A stretch of 64,000 bases of DNA from Eubacterium pyruvativorans (GTDB lineage Bacteria > Bacillota > Clostridia > Peptostreptococcales > Anaerovoracaceae), in NCBI RefSeq assembly GCF_900102225.1, contig NZ_FNBF01000008.1:28076-92075 (forward strand), read 5' to 3'. The translations under genes were made by a program, and so were the position numbers. Below the pieces are notes generated by a model. That model worked only from the letters and a program-made list of their open reading frames with translations. It made no database searches and was not told the DNA's origin. Below are positions 32,409 to 41,984 of the stretch, one piece after another; within the stretch, counting starts at the first letter, position 1; every line of letters starts with the position of its first letter.

Positions 32409-35400
32409 CTATATCTGCACGTATACACCGGCAGAGAACAGATACAGCCCCGCCTCGTGAACCGGGAGGCCGAAGCCCTGCTCCAGCGCCTTCCGGTAGG
32501 TTTCCACCTGTGTCCGGTACGTCTCCCTGAGCCGGTTCTCCTCTTCTTCTAACGGTTTCTTCCGGTCAATCCAGTTGGTCTTATAATCCAGCAGGACGAA
32601 GCCGTCCGCTTCTTCGAAGTAACAGTCGATGATTCCCTGTACGATGGTATCCTCCCCGTCCCGGGTCATCCGGAGATTGAAAGTCTGTTCTCTCCAGAGT
32701 CTGCCCCGGGCCGCCGCATCGGCCGCCCGCCGGCCCACCGGGGTTTCGAAAAAGCGCAGGATCTTCCCCGGGTCCACACTGTCGATTTCCTCCTGCCGGA
32801 AGATGCCGTCGGAAACCATGGCTGAGGCCGCATTCTTCAGATACGGCAGCCCTTCCTTTTCGGCCCGGACGAAGTCGATCCTCTCCATAATGCCGTGGTA
32901 AATGGTTCCCCGCTCCGCATAGGTCAGCCGGCGGGCGCCGCTCATGAAATTCGGCGTCGTGAAGTGAATCGACCGTACGGCCGGTTCTTCTTCGGTGTCC
33001 CCGGATTCCGCCGCCCGGGCGCTCTGGTTCAGTGCGCTGACAGAGTATTTGGAACGGACCCTTCGAGCATCCATGAAGGGATACCGGTATTCCAGACGAC
33101 GGGCCGCCTCTTCCGGTGAACAGCGGGGTTCATCCGGCAGGAACAGGGTTTCATCCCGGTCCGGATCCCCTGCCCGCCAGGCCAGATCCGGGGCTTTCAG
33201 TTTCTCTTCCGGTACCACTTCCGTTTCCGGCAGATCCTGCAGAAGACCGAGATAAGTCAGGTCGGACGTGTCACCGGCTTGTTTTTTGTCCAGAAACTCC
33301 GCCGCATCCTTCACGACACCGGTCATGAACAGCAGATCCCGGGCACGGGTCAGGGCCACATACAGGATACGGATGTTCTCCTCCACTTCTTCCTGCCGCA
33401 CCTTCATGCCGATAATGCTCTGGGTCAGGGTCCGGCGGCTGAAATGCCGGGACGGGTCTTCCAGGCTCAGACCCAGCCCGATGTCTTTGTGAAAGTTCAC
33501 CTTCCCCCCGGACCCGGAGTAGCGGAGCCGGCTCCCCATCCCCGCCACAATGACCATCGGAAACTCCAGTCCCTTGGACTTATGGATCGTCATCAGCCGG
33601 ACCACATCGTCATTTTCTCCCAGCAGTTTCGCCTGGCCGGTGCGGATCATGCGCTGCTTCACCGTATCGATATACCGGATGAATCCGAAGAGGGAACTCT
33701 GACCATCCCTGGTGAACTGGCCGGCCCGCTCCGCCAGAATCCGGAGATTCGCCTGACGCAGTTCTCCTTCCGGCATGGCTCCCGCCATCATGTAGCAGCC
33801 GCTTTCCTGAAGCAGCCGCCAGACGAAATCCGGAAGCGGCAGGGCCAGGGCCAGGGACCGCCAGCGGTCCAGCCGCTCCAGCACACTGCGGCACCGGGCA
33901 CTCTCCCGGGCCTGCTCCATGAACGCCTCCACATAGGATCCCTCCGGATGGGCTTTCCGGATCGCCGCCAGCTCGTCAACGGTAAATCCGAAGATATCCG
34001 ACCGGAGCACGCTGAGAAACGGCACGTCCCGGTAACGGTTGTCCACAATCCGCAGAAGATTCATGAAAACACTCACCTCAATCCGGTCGAAAAATCCCAG
34101 ATTATCGTCCAGATAGAGCGGGATGCCCTGCTCTTTCATGATGTCCCGGTACTCCTGGGCGTGGGAAACCACGGACCGCATCAGGACCACCATATCCCGG
34201 TAGCGCAGGGTTTTCACTTCCCCGGCCTTCGTGTCATAGTACGGCTTTCCCACATTTTCACGAATGAGCCTGCAGACTTCCAGCGCCTCCAGGGCATCTT
34301 TCTTCATGCGCCGAATTTCTTCGTCCGCCTCCTCGGCGGAAGACTGATCGACGAGACAGAGCCGGGGTGCGTAGTTGTACGCCCCTTCATAGGGTATTCC
34401 GGCATAAAGCATGGCACGCTCATCGTATCCCTCCATGATCGGCCGGAAAATCCGGTTTACGCAGTCCAGAACCCCCGGTTTGCTGCGAAAATTCCGGTTC
34501 AGATCGATCTTTCCGCACACCGCACCCGGCGCATCTTCCCCGGCGGCATACTCCTGATACTTTCTCCGGAAGATCTCCGGCTCCGCCAGGCGGAACTTGT
34601 AGATACTCTGTTTGATATCCCCCACCATGAACAGATTGTCCGGACGACAAAAAGTACCGATGATGGCTTCCTGAAGCACGCTGGTATCCTGGTATTCATC
34701 GATGAAGACGGCCCGGAATTTCTTCCGGTAGTAGTCCGCCGCTTCCGGATCGCTCAGAATTTCCAGACAGAAATGCTCGATATCATTGAAATCCAACATG
34801 CTCCGCTCATTCTTCCTGTCCCGGAAGATGGTGTCGAAACGGCGCAGCAGGTTTCCCAGAACCCGGGCCTGACCGCTCACGGCCGTAAGTTCCCGGAACA
34901 TCTGCTCCGGTTCTTCGGCGAAGAACTGTTCCCGGATCTTCTTCAGACGGTCCTTCGCATTCTTCAGCATGGGCTGCACCTGATTCTTCACCAGATTCCA
35001 GCCTTCCGATTCGTCTTTCTTCGCCCGCATCTGATCCCATTTCATTGCGCAGGCAGATCGCGCGGCATCCGCCCAGTGGTCACTCTTCTCCCCGGCGCTG
35101 TTTTCCAGCGCTGCCAGCGGGCCGTCCAGTTTCCCGGCCAGACCGTTCAGCCCTTCCTCCAGAAGGATTTCCCTCGCTTTCCGGGTCAGATCCCGGGCCC
35201 GGCGGAGCTCTGCCTCCACCCCTTCCCGGAGCAGCAGCATCGCCTCAGTATTCCGGTATCCCTCTCCCAGGGACAGTTCCCCGATTTTCTCCTCCAGCGT
35301 GCCGAAGGGATCAGGCAGCGCCTGGATCTGACTGTACACATCCTTCAGGATGGATCGGACGCTGTCATCGTCCTTTTCGCCGCTGTACCGGTCCATGAAC

Positions 35401-35849
35401 CGGAGAAAATCCGGATCACCCTCTTCATAGCAGGCATCCAGCAGTTCGTCCAGCGCTTCCTCCCGCAGGATCGTGCTCCGGTCTTCATCCAAGATCCGAA
35501 AGGAAGGCTCCAGATCTGTCAGGTAAAAAAAACGCCGGATCACCTCCATGGCGAAAGCATGAAAAGTGCTGATATTGGCCCGGGGCAGAAGGTCCAGCTG
35601 CCGGCGCATACCTGGATTCTCCCGGGCTTTCCCCTTCATGGCCCGCCGGATCTTCTCCCGCATTTCCGACGCCGCCGCATTGGTGAACGTCACAATCAGC
35701 ATTTCGTCGATGGAATAGTTCTCCTCCGTGATCATCCGCGTAATGCGTTCCACCATGACGGCGGTCTTTCCGGATCCCGCCGCAGCGGAAACCAGAAGGC
35801 TCTTCCCCCGTTCATCGATTGCCCGCTGCTGCTGCTTCGTCCATCCCAT
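32409..35849 (-). CDS. addA: ATP-dependent helicase/nuclease AddA
   Basis: A 1146-residue UvrD-type helicase with a C-terminal RecB nuclease domain, the A subunit of AddAB, which processes double-strand breaks. It shows 'AAAGSGKTAVMVERI' (motif I), 'IVTFTNAAASEMREKI' (Ia), 'VFIDEYQDTSVLQE' (II), 'VGDIKQSIYKFRLAEP' (III), 'TIHKSKGLEFPMV' (V) and the nuclease motif 'GFVLLDYKTNW'. AAAGGAA precedes the ATG at 35849. AddB normally sits directly upstream in Clostridia; here the upstream neighbour is divergent gpmI, so addB must be elsewhere if present. Confidence 0.95.
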   Translation of the reverse strand: MGWTKQQQRAIDERGKSLLVSAAAGSGKTAVMVERITRMITEENYSIDEMLIVTFTNAAASEMREKIRRAMKGKARENPGMRRQLDLLPRANISTFHAFAMEVIRRFFYLTDLEPSFRILDEDRSTILREEALDELLDACYEEGDPDFLRFMDRYSGEKDDDSVRSILKDVYSQIQALPDPFGTLEEKIGELSLGEGYRNTEAMLLLREGVEAELRRARDLTRKAREILLEEGLNGLAGKLDGPLAALENSAGEKSDHWADAARSACAMKWDQMRAKKDESEGWNLVKNQVQPMLKNAKDRLKKIREQFFAEEPEQMFRELTAVSGQARVLGNLLRRFDTIFRDRKNERSMLDFNDIEHFCLEILSDPEAADYYRKKFRAVFIDEYQDTSVLQEAIIGTFCRPDNLFMVGDIKQSIYKFRLAEPEIFRRKYQEYAAGEDAPGAVCGKIDLNRNFRSKPGVLDCVNRIFRPIMEGYDERAMLYAGIPYEGAYNYAPRLCLVDQSSAEEADEEIRRMKKDALEALEVCRLIRENVGKPYYDTKAGEVKTLRYRDMVVLMRSVVSHAQEYRDIMKEQGIPLYLDDNLGFFDRIEVSVFMNLLRIVDNRYRDVPFLSVLRSDIFGFTVDELAAIRKAHPEGSYVEAFMEQARESARCRSVLERLDRWRSLALALPLPDFVWRLLQESGCYMMAGAMPEGELRQANLRILAERAGQFTRDGQSSLFGFIRYIDTVKQRMIRTGQAKLLGENDDVVRLMTIHKSKGLEFPMVIVAGMGSRLRYSGSGGKVNFHKDIGLGLSLEDPSRHFSRRTLTQSIIGMKVRQEEVEENIRILYVALTRARDLLFMTGVVKDAAEFLDKKQAGDTSDLTYLGLLQDLPETEVVPEEKLKAPDLAWRAGDPDRDETLFLPDEPRCSPEEAARRLEYRYPFMDARRVRSKYSVSALNQSARAAESGDTEEEPAVRSIHFTTPNFMSGARRLTYAERGTIYHGIMERIDFVRAEKEGLPYLKNAASAMVSDGIFRQEEIDSVDPGKILRFFETPVGRRAADAAARGRLWREQTFNLRMTRDGEDTIVQGIIDCYFEEADGFVLLDYKTNWIDRKKPLEEEENRLRETYRTQVETYRKALEQGFGLPVHEAGLYLFSAGVYVQI

Positions 35850-35904
35850 AATCGTTCCTTTCTGTTCCCGCATCCGCCGTTCTCTCCGGCGCCTTATACT
35901 GTCA

Positions 35905-35910
35905 ATTATA
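35905..35910 (-). promoter_or_regulatory. -10 element of addA
   Basis: TGA-TATAAT on the minus strand, 55 bases before the ATG; an extended -10 with no clear -35. Confidence 0.6.
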
Positions 35911-35997
35911 TCAGAAAAATCCGAAGTGCGGCCAGCTTCCCGGGGTTGGAAGAGAATGCCCCACCTCCCCTCCCTTTCTTCGTTCCCGGAAGTGTGA

Positions 35998-36003
35998 TAT
36001 GAT
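35998..36003 (+). promoter_or_regulatory. -10 element of gpmI
   Basis: TGA-TATGAT, an extended -10, about 77 bases before the gpmI ATG; the -35 region is weak. Confidence 0.55.
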
Positions 36004-36079
36004 TTCAGAAGCACTGAATGAAACACCGGGCGGCCGGCCCGGAAGACAGCATCCCCACCAGGGAGAAAGGACAGAGAGT

Positions 36080-37615
36080 ATGAATAGAAAAAGACCTTCC
36101 ATGATACTCATTATGGACGGATTCGGCATAAATCCCCAGGTAAGCGGAAATGCCATCGCTCAGGCGGACACCCCACACCTGGACCGGATATTCGAACAAT
36201 ACCCCATGACCACCATTGACGCCTCCGGAGAACCGGTGGGGCTTCCGGCGGGACAGATGGGAAACTCCGAGGTCGGCCACATGAACATCGGCGCCGGCCG
36301 GATTATCTATCAGGATCTGACCCGGATCACCCGGGCGGCGGCGGACGGCAGCCTGTTCCGGAACCCGGTGCTTCTGGACACCATGGAACAGGTGAAATCC
36401 CGCCACAGCCGCCTTCATCTCATGGGACTGCTCTCTGACGGCGGCGTCCACAGCCACATCGACCACCTTTTCGCCCTGATCGACATGGCGGCCAGAACGG
36501 GAATCGAGGATTTTTTTGTCCATGTCATCCTGGACGGCCGGGACGTTCCGCCCCGCTGCGGAGGGAAGTATATCCGCCGGCTGGAAGAGAAGCTGCAGGA
36601 AACAGGCTGCGGGCGCATCGCCACCGTCTCCGGCAGATACTACGCCATGGACCGGGATCAGCGCTGGGACCGGGTGGAGAAAGCCTATGACGCCATGACC
36701 TCCGGACTGGGAGCATGCGCCCGGACAGCGGAGGAGGCCCTGGAGCAGGCTTACAGCCGGGACGAAAACGACGAATTCGTGCTGCCGACGGTCATCTGCC
36801 CGGAAGGAAGTGAAGCGGGAACGATTAAGGACGGGGATGCCGTTATCATGTTCAACTTCCGGCCGGACCGGGCACGGGAAATCACCCGGGCGCTGGTGGA
36901 TCCGGATTTCAGCGGATTCCGGAGGAAGAAGGAGATCCGGAACCTGAAGCACGTCTCCATGACGGAGTACGATGCACAGATGCCGAACACTGGGGTGGCC
37001 TTCCCGCCGGAGACGATCCGGAACACCCTGGGAGAATATCTGTCCTCCCTGGGGCTGAAACAGCTCCGGATCGCAGAGACGGAGAAATACGCTCACGTCA
37101 CCTTCTTTTTCAACGGCGGCGTGGAAGAGCCGAATCCGGGAGAAGACCGGATTCTGGTTCCGTCCCCGAAGGTGGCAACCTACGACCTGCAGCCGGAAAT
37201 GAGTGCGCCGGAGGTCACCGAAAAAGTGCTGGAGCAGATCGCAGAAGACAAATACGATGTGATCATCCTGAATTTCGCCAACGCCGATATGGTGGGACAC
37301 ACCGGCGTCATGGATGCCGCCGTGCGGGCTGTTGAAGCCCTGGACAGCTGTGTATCCCGGATCGCAGACGCTGTGCTTAACCGGGGCGGCCAGATCCTTC
37401 TGACGGCCGATCACGGCAACGCCGACACCATGGCGGACGAAGCCGGGAATGTCATCACCTCCCATTCCACGAACCCGGTACCCCTGGTGCATATTTCCGC
37501 AGATCCGAAGCCGTTGAAGGCCGGTGGAAAGCTGGCGGATATCGCACCGACACTGCTGACCTTGATGGATCTTCCGGTGCCGGAAGAAATGACCGGAAAC
37601 GTGCTGGTGGAGTGA
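36080..37615 (+). CDS. gpmI: 2,3-bisphosphoglycerate-independent phosphoglycerate mutase
   Basis: A 511-residue cytosolic glycolytic enzyme interconverting 3- and 2-phosphoglycerate with two Mn2+ ions. It shows '[11 protein letters not shown]', the phosphoserine site '[17 protein letters not shown]', '[14 protein letters not shown]', '[12 protein letters not shown]', and the metal site '[11 protein letters not shown]' near the C-terminus. Length is typical. AAAGGAC before the ATG at 36080 sets the start; the frame is open 27 codons further up without support. Confidence 0.96.
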   Translation: MNRKRPSMILIMDGFGINPQVSGNAIAQADTPHLDRIFEQYPMTTIDASGEPVGLPAGQMGNSEVGHMNIGAGRIIYQDLTRITRAAADGSLFRNPVLLDTMEQVKSRHSRLHLMGLLSDGGVHSHIDHLFALIDMAARTGIEDFFVHVILDGRDVPPRCGGKYIRRLEEKLQETGCGRIATVSGRYYAMDRDQRWDRVEKAYDAMTSGLGACARTAEEALEQAYSRDENDEFVLPTVICPEGSEAGTIKDGDAVIMFNFRPDRAREITRALVDPDFSGFRRKKEIRNLKHVSMTEYDAQMPNTGVAFPPETIRNTLGEYLSSLGLKQLRIAETEKYAHVTFFFNGGVEEPNPGEDRILVPSPKVATYDLQPEMSAPEVTEKVLEQIAEDKYDVIILNFANADMVGHTGVMDAAVRAVEALDSCVSRIADAVLNRGGQILLTADHGNADTMADEAGNVITSHSTNPVPLVHISADPKPLKAGGKLADIAPTLLTLMDLPVPEEMTGNVLVE

Positions 37616-37631
37616 CAAAAAAAGAAAAGAT

Positions 37632-37673
37632 CCCGGGCGGAAAATCACTTCCGTCCGGGCCTTTTTCTTTTTT
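37632..37673. terminator. Bidirectional terminator between gpmI and the macro-domain gene
   Basis: CCCGGGCGGAA (37632-37642) pairs with TTCCGTCCGGG (37649-37659). A T-run follows on the plus strand and an A-run precedes it, so it serves both convergent genes. Confidence 0.88.
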
Positions 37674-37684
37674 GGATGGTTCCG

Positions 37685-38788
37685 CTATTCCGCATCTCCC
37701 AGGATTTCGTCCAGAATCGCCTCGTAGCGGTCGTAGTCATCCTCTTCATGGACACAGAACACGATTTTCATCGGATAATCCGTCACCCGGCTGTCCATCC
37801 AGTCCACTGTCGTTTCCACAGCGATGCGGGCAGCCGCATCCTTCGGGTAACCGAAGATCCCGGTGGAGATGCACGGAAATACAATGCTGTGCAGGTCATT
37901 CTCCGCAGCCAGATCCAGGGAATTCCAGTAACAGTCCGCCAGCAGTTTGGCGTCCTCTTCACTGCCGGAATAGATCGGGCCGACCGTATGGATGATTTTC
38001 TTTGCCGGCAGGCGGAACCCGTCCGTGATTTTCGCTTTTCCGGTGCCACACCCCCGCAGACTCCTGCAGGCTTCATCCAGCTCCGGCCCCGCCGCCTGAT
38101 GAATCGCACCGTTGACGCCGCCCCCGTCCATCAGGGTGTTATTCGCCGCATTGACGATACAGTCTGCCGAAAGCTCTGTAATATCCCCCAGAACCAGATC
38201 CACCGCACCGTCCGCCGTCACATCGCTGAAATCCTCCTCATCATCCAGATCGGAGAAGTCAATCCCCAGTTCCCGAAGATCCTCGTCGCTCAGATCCAGA
38301 TCATCGATGCTGTTCATGAAATCTTCCACCGCATCCAGAATACTCTCCACAATATCCCGGGGCATAAGGAGCTGATTCCCCCAGGGATTAAATACAATGC
38401 CGGTCAGCCCTTCCTCCAGATTGGTGAAAAAATCCAGGAAATCCAGAATACCGATCTGCGTGAGTTCAGCCCGTTCCCCCTTGTCCGCCTCTTCTTCCGA
38501 AGTAAACGCCGGAATCCATTCATCCTCCCCGTCTCCCGTCAGACTTTGATACGCAACCTGACACCGGGCGGCATCTTCCGTCTCTTCCGGCGCCTGCACA
38601 TCCCCCGGCGTCTGCACATCTTCCCGCACAAGCATCGGCACCAGCAGCTCGCCGCCGGACAACCCCCGAAGAATCAGGGCATTTGTGAACTCATTGAGTC
38701 TGTCCTCCGAAAAATCCGTCTGCAGCTCCTTCAAGATCCGCTCCAGCTCTCGGTTTTCCGCCAACTTTCTATGATCGAACTGATTCAT
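37685..38788 (-). CDS. SseB-like N-terminal domain fused to a macro domain
   Basis: A 367-residue two-domain protein. Residues 1 to about 190 resemble the SseB N-terminal family: '[19 protein letters not shown]' at the start, then 'TSEEEADKG' and '[14 protein letters not shown]'. Residues about 195-367 are a macro domain with '[17 protein letters not shown]', '[16 protein letters not shown]' and '[12 protein letters not shown]', the ADP-ribose-binding and O-acetyl-ADP-ribose/ADP-ribosyl hydrolase signature. AGGAGG is 4 bases before the ATG. It follows the DUF3343 gene by 46 bases at the end of the selenium cluster. Removal or recognition of ADP-ribose is inferred; the partner modification is unknown. 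Confidence 0.85.
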   Translation of the reverse strand: MNQFDHRKLAENRELERILKELQTDFSEDRLNEFTNALILRGLSGGELLVPMLVREDVQTPGDVQAPEETEDAARCQVAYQSLTGDGEDEWIPAFTSEEEADKGERAELTQIGILDFLDFFTNLEEGLTGIVFNPWGNQLLMPRDIVESILDAVEDFMNSIDDLDLSDEDLRELGIDFSDLDDEEDFSDVTADGAVDLVLGDITELSADCIVNAANNTLMDGGGVNGAIHQAAGPELDEACRSLRGCGTGKAKITDGFRLPAKKIIHTVGPIYSGSEEDAKLLADCYWNSLDLAAENDLHSIVFPCISTGIFGYPKDAAARIAVETTVDWMDSRVTDYPMKIVFCVHEEDDYDRYEAILDEILGDAE

Positions 38789-38834
38789 GATACCTCCTGT
38801 CCCTGTTTTCCTCCATACCGGAACCCCTTCCGGT

Positions 38835-39074
38835 TTAGTATACTTCTGCGTAGTGGTAACCTTCGAAGGCCAGCCCCTGCTCTTCCACGAACCGCCTCAT
38901 TCGTTCTTCCTCTTCCAGGGGCACACTCCAGCTGATTCCGCAGCTCACCGAAATAGAACGGGGCACCGGAATCACCCGGCCGGGCATATCATGAGAATGA
39001 CATGCCTTTTCGAAAGCCATCGCATCCGTTGTGTTATCGAATGTCACAATCAGTTTCTTTACTTTCTGTCTCAC
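38835..39074 (-). CDS. DUF3343 domain protein
   Basis: A 79-residue protein with '[17 protein letters not shown]', '[18 protein letters not shown]' and 'GYHYAEVY', matching the DUF3343 family often found beside yedF in selenium gene clusters. The Cys in 'SCGISW' is the most striking residue. The GTG at 39074, 7 bases after GGGAG, is the likely start; the upstream frame runs into a terminator hairpin. Biochemical role unknown, with a redox or sulfur/selenium carrier role plausible. Confidence 0.82.
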   Translation of the reverse strand: MRQKVKKLIVTFDNTTDAMAFEKACHSHDMPGRVIPVPRSISVSCGISWSVPLEEEERMRRFVEEQGLAFEGYHYAEVY

Positions 39075-39095
39075 CGTACTTCTCCCTCGTCTTTC

Positions 39096-39130
39096 CAAAA
39101 AAACCGGCTCCCGGAACCCCGGAAGCCGGT
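39096..39130 (-). terminator. Terminator inside the selenium cluster, after yedF
   Basis: ACCGGCTTCCGG and ACCGGCTCCCGG-type arms (39119-39130 with 39103-39114) form a 12-bp stem with one mismatch and a 4-base loop. A seven-T run follows on the minus strand. It lies 28 bases past yedF and only about 22 bases before the DUF3343 start, so it may attenuate the last two genes. Confidence 0.85.
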
Positions 39131-39158
39131 CCGTCATCTTTCTCCCTTTAACAGGAAC

Positions 39159-39785
39159 TTAGATTCTGACGACCTTGGAAGCCGCATTCATTGTCTCAAC
39201 AATCTCGTACATGTTGGAAATGATGCCCGCCTGAATCTTCTCTTTCAAGCCGAAATGACCGGCACACACACCGCATGTCATGATCTGTACGCCCTCTTCT
39301 TCCATGGCCTGAAGATCTTCCAGGACCGGGGAGCCTTCTGCCGTCAGCTTCGCACCGGTGTTGAAGAACAGGATCTTCTCCGGCAGAACGTCCGCACTTC
39401 TCAGCGCATACATGAACGTTTTCATCAGCTGAGCGCCCAGCTCGTCATCGCCCTGTCCCATAACCTCTGTGCCGATGGCGTATACCAGGCCCGCTCCGGT
39501 GTTGCTGCATGCATCCACAACTTCCTGTGCTGCCGCACCGGCAGCACCTTCAATGGCACCGGCATCTGCATGGAACGTAACCGTGTAGTGGTTCTCTCCG
39601 ATGGTCGCTTCTGCAGCAGTAACCCCCAGGCTGGAGGCAAGTCGTTTCAGATTCTCCACGGAGGTGGTGTTATCCACATGAACTTCCACCTCGGCAGGTT
39701 CCGTCAGCGCCGTAACCGCCTTCTTCGCCATGACAACAGGAATCGGGCAGACCTTGCCCATTGCGTCTACTACTTTCTTCTCCAT
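39159..39785 (-). CDS. yedF: Selenium metabolism protein YedF (TusA + DsrE-like)
   Basis: A 208-residue two-domain protein. Residues 1-75 are a TusA-like domain with the 'GKVCPIPVVMAKKA' CPxP motif. Residues about 95-208 are a DsrE-like domain with 'FFNTGAKLT' and a C-terminal 'CGVCAGHFGL'. This architecture is the sulfurtransferase-like selenium metabolism protein; it probably carries sulfur or selenium as a per-sulfide/selenide on the CPxP cysteine. A TATAAT lies 26 bases upstream, so it has its own promoter besides any read-through from the class-V aminotransferase gene. Confidence 0.93.
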   Translation of the reverse strand: MEKKVVDAMGKVCPIPVVMAKKAVTALTEPAEVEVHVDNTTSVENLKRLASSLGVTAAEATIGENHYTVTFHADAGAIEGAAGAAAQEVVDACSNTGAGLVYAIGTEVMGQGDDELGAQLMKTFMYALRSADVLPEKILFFNTGAKLTAEGSPVLEDLQAMEEEGVQIMTCGVCAGHFGLKEKIQAGIISNMYEIVETMNAASKVVRI

Positions 39786-39810
39786 ATGATTACCTCCTAC
39801 TAAGTCTCTG

Positions 39811-39816
39811 ATTATA
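39811..39816 (-). promoter_or_regulatory. -10 element before yedF
   Basis: TATAAT on the minus strand, 26 bases before the yedF ATG and in the 94-base gap after the aminotransferase gene. No convincing -35. Confidence 0.45.
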
Positions 39817-39879
39817 TGTCAGATGTTCTTGTCTGTCTCTGACTAAAGTCTTACCTGCTATCCCATTCTAAGGCTTCTG

Positions 39880-41052
39880 CTATTCCCGGGATGCAGCGGA
39901 CCCGTCTCCCATTATATCACTGATCGCACGCACCGCATATTCCACTTCTTCCTCGGTTGTCGTATGACCGAAGGCGAAGCGCACCGTTCCTTCCGGGAAG
40001 GTGCCCAGGGTCTGATGGGCCAGCGGCGCACAGTGCAGCGCACAGCGGGTCATGATGCCGTAATCGGAATCCAGCAGGAAGGACACATCCGCATTGTCGA
40101 TTCCCTGGAAATCCAGGGAAACCACCGGAACTCTTCCCTCCGAGGTCGGCAGGCCGATCACCCGTACCCCCGGGATCTTCGTCACGCCGCCGATGAACTG
40201 ATCCACCCGGGCATTTTCCAGCTCCCGGATCTTCTCAATACCGGTTTCCTTCAGATACTTGAGCGCCGCATGCAGTCCGACAATCCCCGGCAGATTCAGG
40301 GTGCCCGCCTCGAACTTATCCGGCATGAAGTCCGGCATCGTCAGAAGATGGGATGCGCTTCCTGTACCGCCCAGGATCACCGGGTCCATCGCCTGGGCCA
40401 TCTCGTCCGTCAGCAGCATGGCGCCAATTCCCTGCGGCCCCAGCAGTCCCTTGTGTCCCGTGACACAGAGGGCAGCCAGTCCGAGTTTCGTGAAATCAAT
40501 CGGAATAATGCCCGCACTCTGGGCGGAGTCAATGACATACGGCACATTCCTCTCATGACAGATCCTGCTCACAGTCTCCACGTCCAGGATCGTGCCGCAC
40601 ACATTGGACGCATGGGTCGTCACCACCAGCTTCGTGTTCTCCCGGAAGCATTTCTCCAGTTCTTCCGGAATAATCTGCCCTTCCGGGGTGCACGGCGCAA
40701 TGCTGACTGCGCAGCCCGCCGCTTCCATCGCCTTGACCGGCCGTGCCACCGCATTGTGTTCCATGGAACTCATGATAACGTGGTCCCCCGGTTTCAGAAA
40801 ACCGCGGATCACGTAGTTCAGGCTGTAGGTGACACTGGGGGTGAACACCACATTCTTCGGCTCCGGAAAATGAAACAGTTCACAAAGCTGCTGGCGGGTC
40901 TCATAGATCACTTCCCCCATCTGATACGCTGTCTCATATCCGCCTCGTCCCACATTGCATCCCACATGGATGATGAAATCACTCATCGCCTCGCCGACGC
41001 CCGGCGCCTTCGGATACGATGTACTTCCGTTGTCCAGGTAAACCTTTCTCAT
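39880..41052 (-). CDS. Class-V aminotransferase (cysteine desulfurase/selenocysteine lyase-like)
   Basis: A 390-residue PLP enzyme of the cysteine desulfurase family. It shows 'VYLDNGSTSYPK', 'MSSMEHNAV', 'THASNVCGTILD', 'YVIDSAQSAG' and the PLP lysine in 'VTGHKGLLGPQGIG'. A catalytic Cys candidate lies in 'GIMTRCALHCAPLAH'. Its place between the LysR regulator and yedF suggests that it provides sulfane sulfur or selenium for selenophosphate synthesis. The ATG at 41052 was chosen because GGAG is 6 bases upstream; a TTG two codons earlier abuts that site. Confidence 0.92.
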   Translation of the reverse strand: MRKVYLDNGSTSYPKAPGVGEAMSDFIIHVGCNVGRGGYETAYQMGEVIYETRQQLCELFHFPEPKNVVFTPSVTYSLNYVIRGFLKPGDHVIMSSMEHNAVARPVKAMEAAGCAVSIAPCTPEGQIIPEELEKCFRENTKLVVTTHASNVCGTILDVETVSRICHERNVPYVIDSAQSAGIIPIDFTKLGLAALCVTGHKGLLGPQGIGAMLLTDEMAQAMDPVILGGTGSASHLLTMPDFMPDKFEAGTLNLPGIVGLHAALKYLKETGIEKIRELENARVDQFIGGVTKIPGVRVIGLPTSEGRVPVVSLDFQGIDNADVSFLLDSDYGIMTRCALHCAPLAHQTLGTFPEGTVRFAFGHTTTEEEVEYAVRAISDIMGDGSAASRE

Positions 41053-41066
41053 ATCCAACTCCTGCC

Positions 41067-41966
41067 TTATTCATTTTTGAAATAGTGCAGCGCAAAACTC
41101 CGGAATTTCTCCGCTGTCGGAGAAAGGGAGACGTCCTTGCTGCTGATTACATAAAACTTTCTCTGCAGGCTGACATCCGACAGCCGGAACAGCAGACATT
41201 TCTCGGCTCTGACACTCTTGGAAGCCAGGTGAGAGACGACAGAAACCCCCAGTCCGGCGGAAACGCAGGCCATAATTGCATCCAGACTGTTGACCACCGC
41301 CACAGATTCCAGACGCTTTCCGATCACCTTCGTCGCCTTTTCCTCAAAGGTCATCCGCGTGGCGGAACCCTCTTCTCTCCAGATGAACGGTTCCCCGGCG
41401 ATCTCCTTCACACTGATCCGATCCGTCTTCTCCCGAATCTTCCGGTAATGCTCTGTGGCCGGAACAATCAGCGCCACCTCATCGGTATAAAGCAGCTTCG
41501 CATCCAGCCCCTCCTTCCGGATCTCCCCGGTGAAACCGATTTCTCCCGTGCTTTCCAGAATGCTCTTCCGCACATTTTCACTGTCGGTCACTTCCGTATA
41601 GAACCGCACCATCGGATATTTTTCGTGAAATGCACTCATGATCTCCGGCAGAAGATAATTCCCCGGGATACTGGATGACTGAATGTTGATAATCCCGGCC
41701 GCGCTGTCCTCCATGCCGCCGATGACTTCCGCCGCCTGCTGCCGGGTGTTCAGCATGTTCACTGCGTACCGGTACAGTTCCCGCCCTTCGCTGGTGGGCA
41801 AAGACTCCTTTCCCATCCGGTCGATCAACGTCACCCCCAGTTCCTTCTCCAGGGATTTAATGTGGGTGCTGACCGTGGGCTGCGTCAAAAAAGATGCATC
41901 CGCTGCCTTCGAGAAGCTCTTATACCGCACCACATTTACAAATGCTTCCAGTTGTTTGAATTCCAT
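41067..41966 (-). CDS. LysR family regulator of selenium metabolism
   Basis: A 299-residue LysR-type regulator. The N-terminal winged helix shows 'FVNVVRYKSFSKAAD' and 'QPTVSTHIKSLEKELG', followed by an effector-binding domain of typical size. It lies 18 bases after selB and 14 before the class-V aminotransferase gene, matching the 'selenium metabolism-associated' LysR subgroup of Clostridia. It probably controls this cluster in response to a selenium or sulfur metabolite; that is inference from context. Confidence 0.92.
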   Translation of the reverse strand: MEFKQLEAFVNVVRYKSFSKAADASFLTQPTVSTHIKSLEKELGVTLIDRMGKESLPTSEGRELYRYAVNMLNTRQQAAEVIGGMEDSAAGIINIQSSSIPGNYLLPEIMSAFHEKYPMVRFYTEVTDSENVRKSILESTGEIGFTGEIRKEGLDAKLLYTDEVALIVPATEHYRKIREKTDRISVKEIAGEPFIWREEGSATRMTFEEKATKVIGKRLESVAVVNSLDAIMACVSAGLGVSVVSHLASKSVRAEKCLLFRLSDVSLQRKFYVISSKDVSLSPTAEKFRSFALHYFKNE

Positions 41967-41984
41967 CCTAAAATAGCCTCACCC

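Noticed and set aside
33279..36002. Plus-strand open frame of 907 codons opposite addA
   Set aside because: Shadow of addA in a GC-rich codon pattern; Pro/His/Arg/Gln-rich, no motifs and no ribosome binding site.
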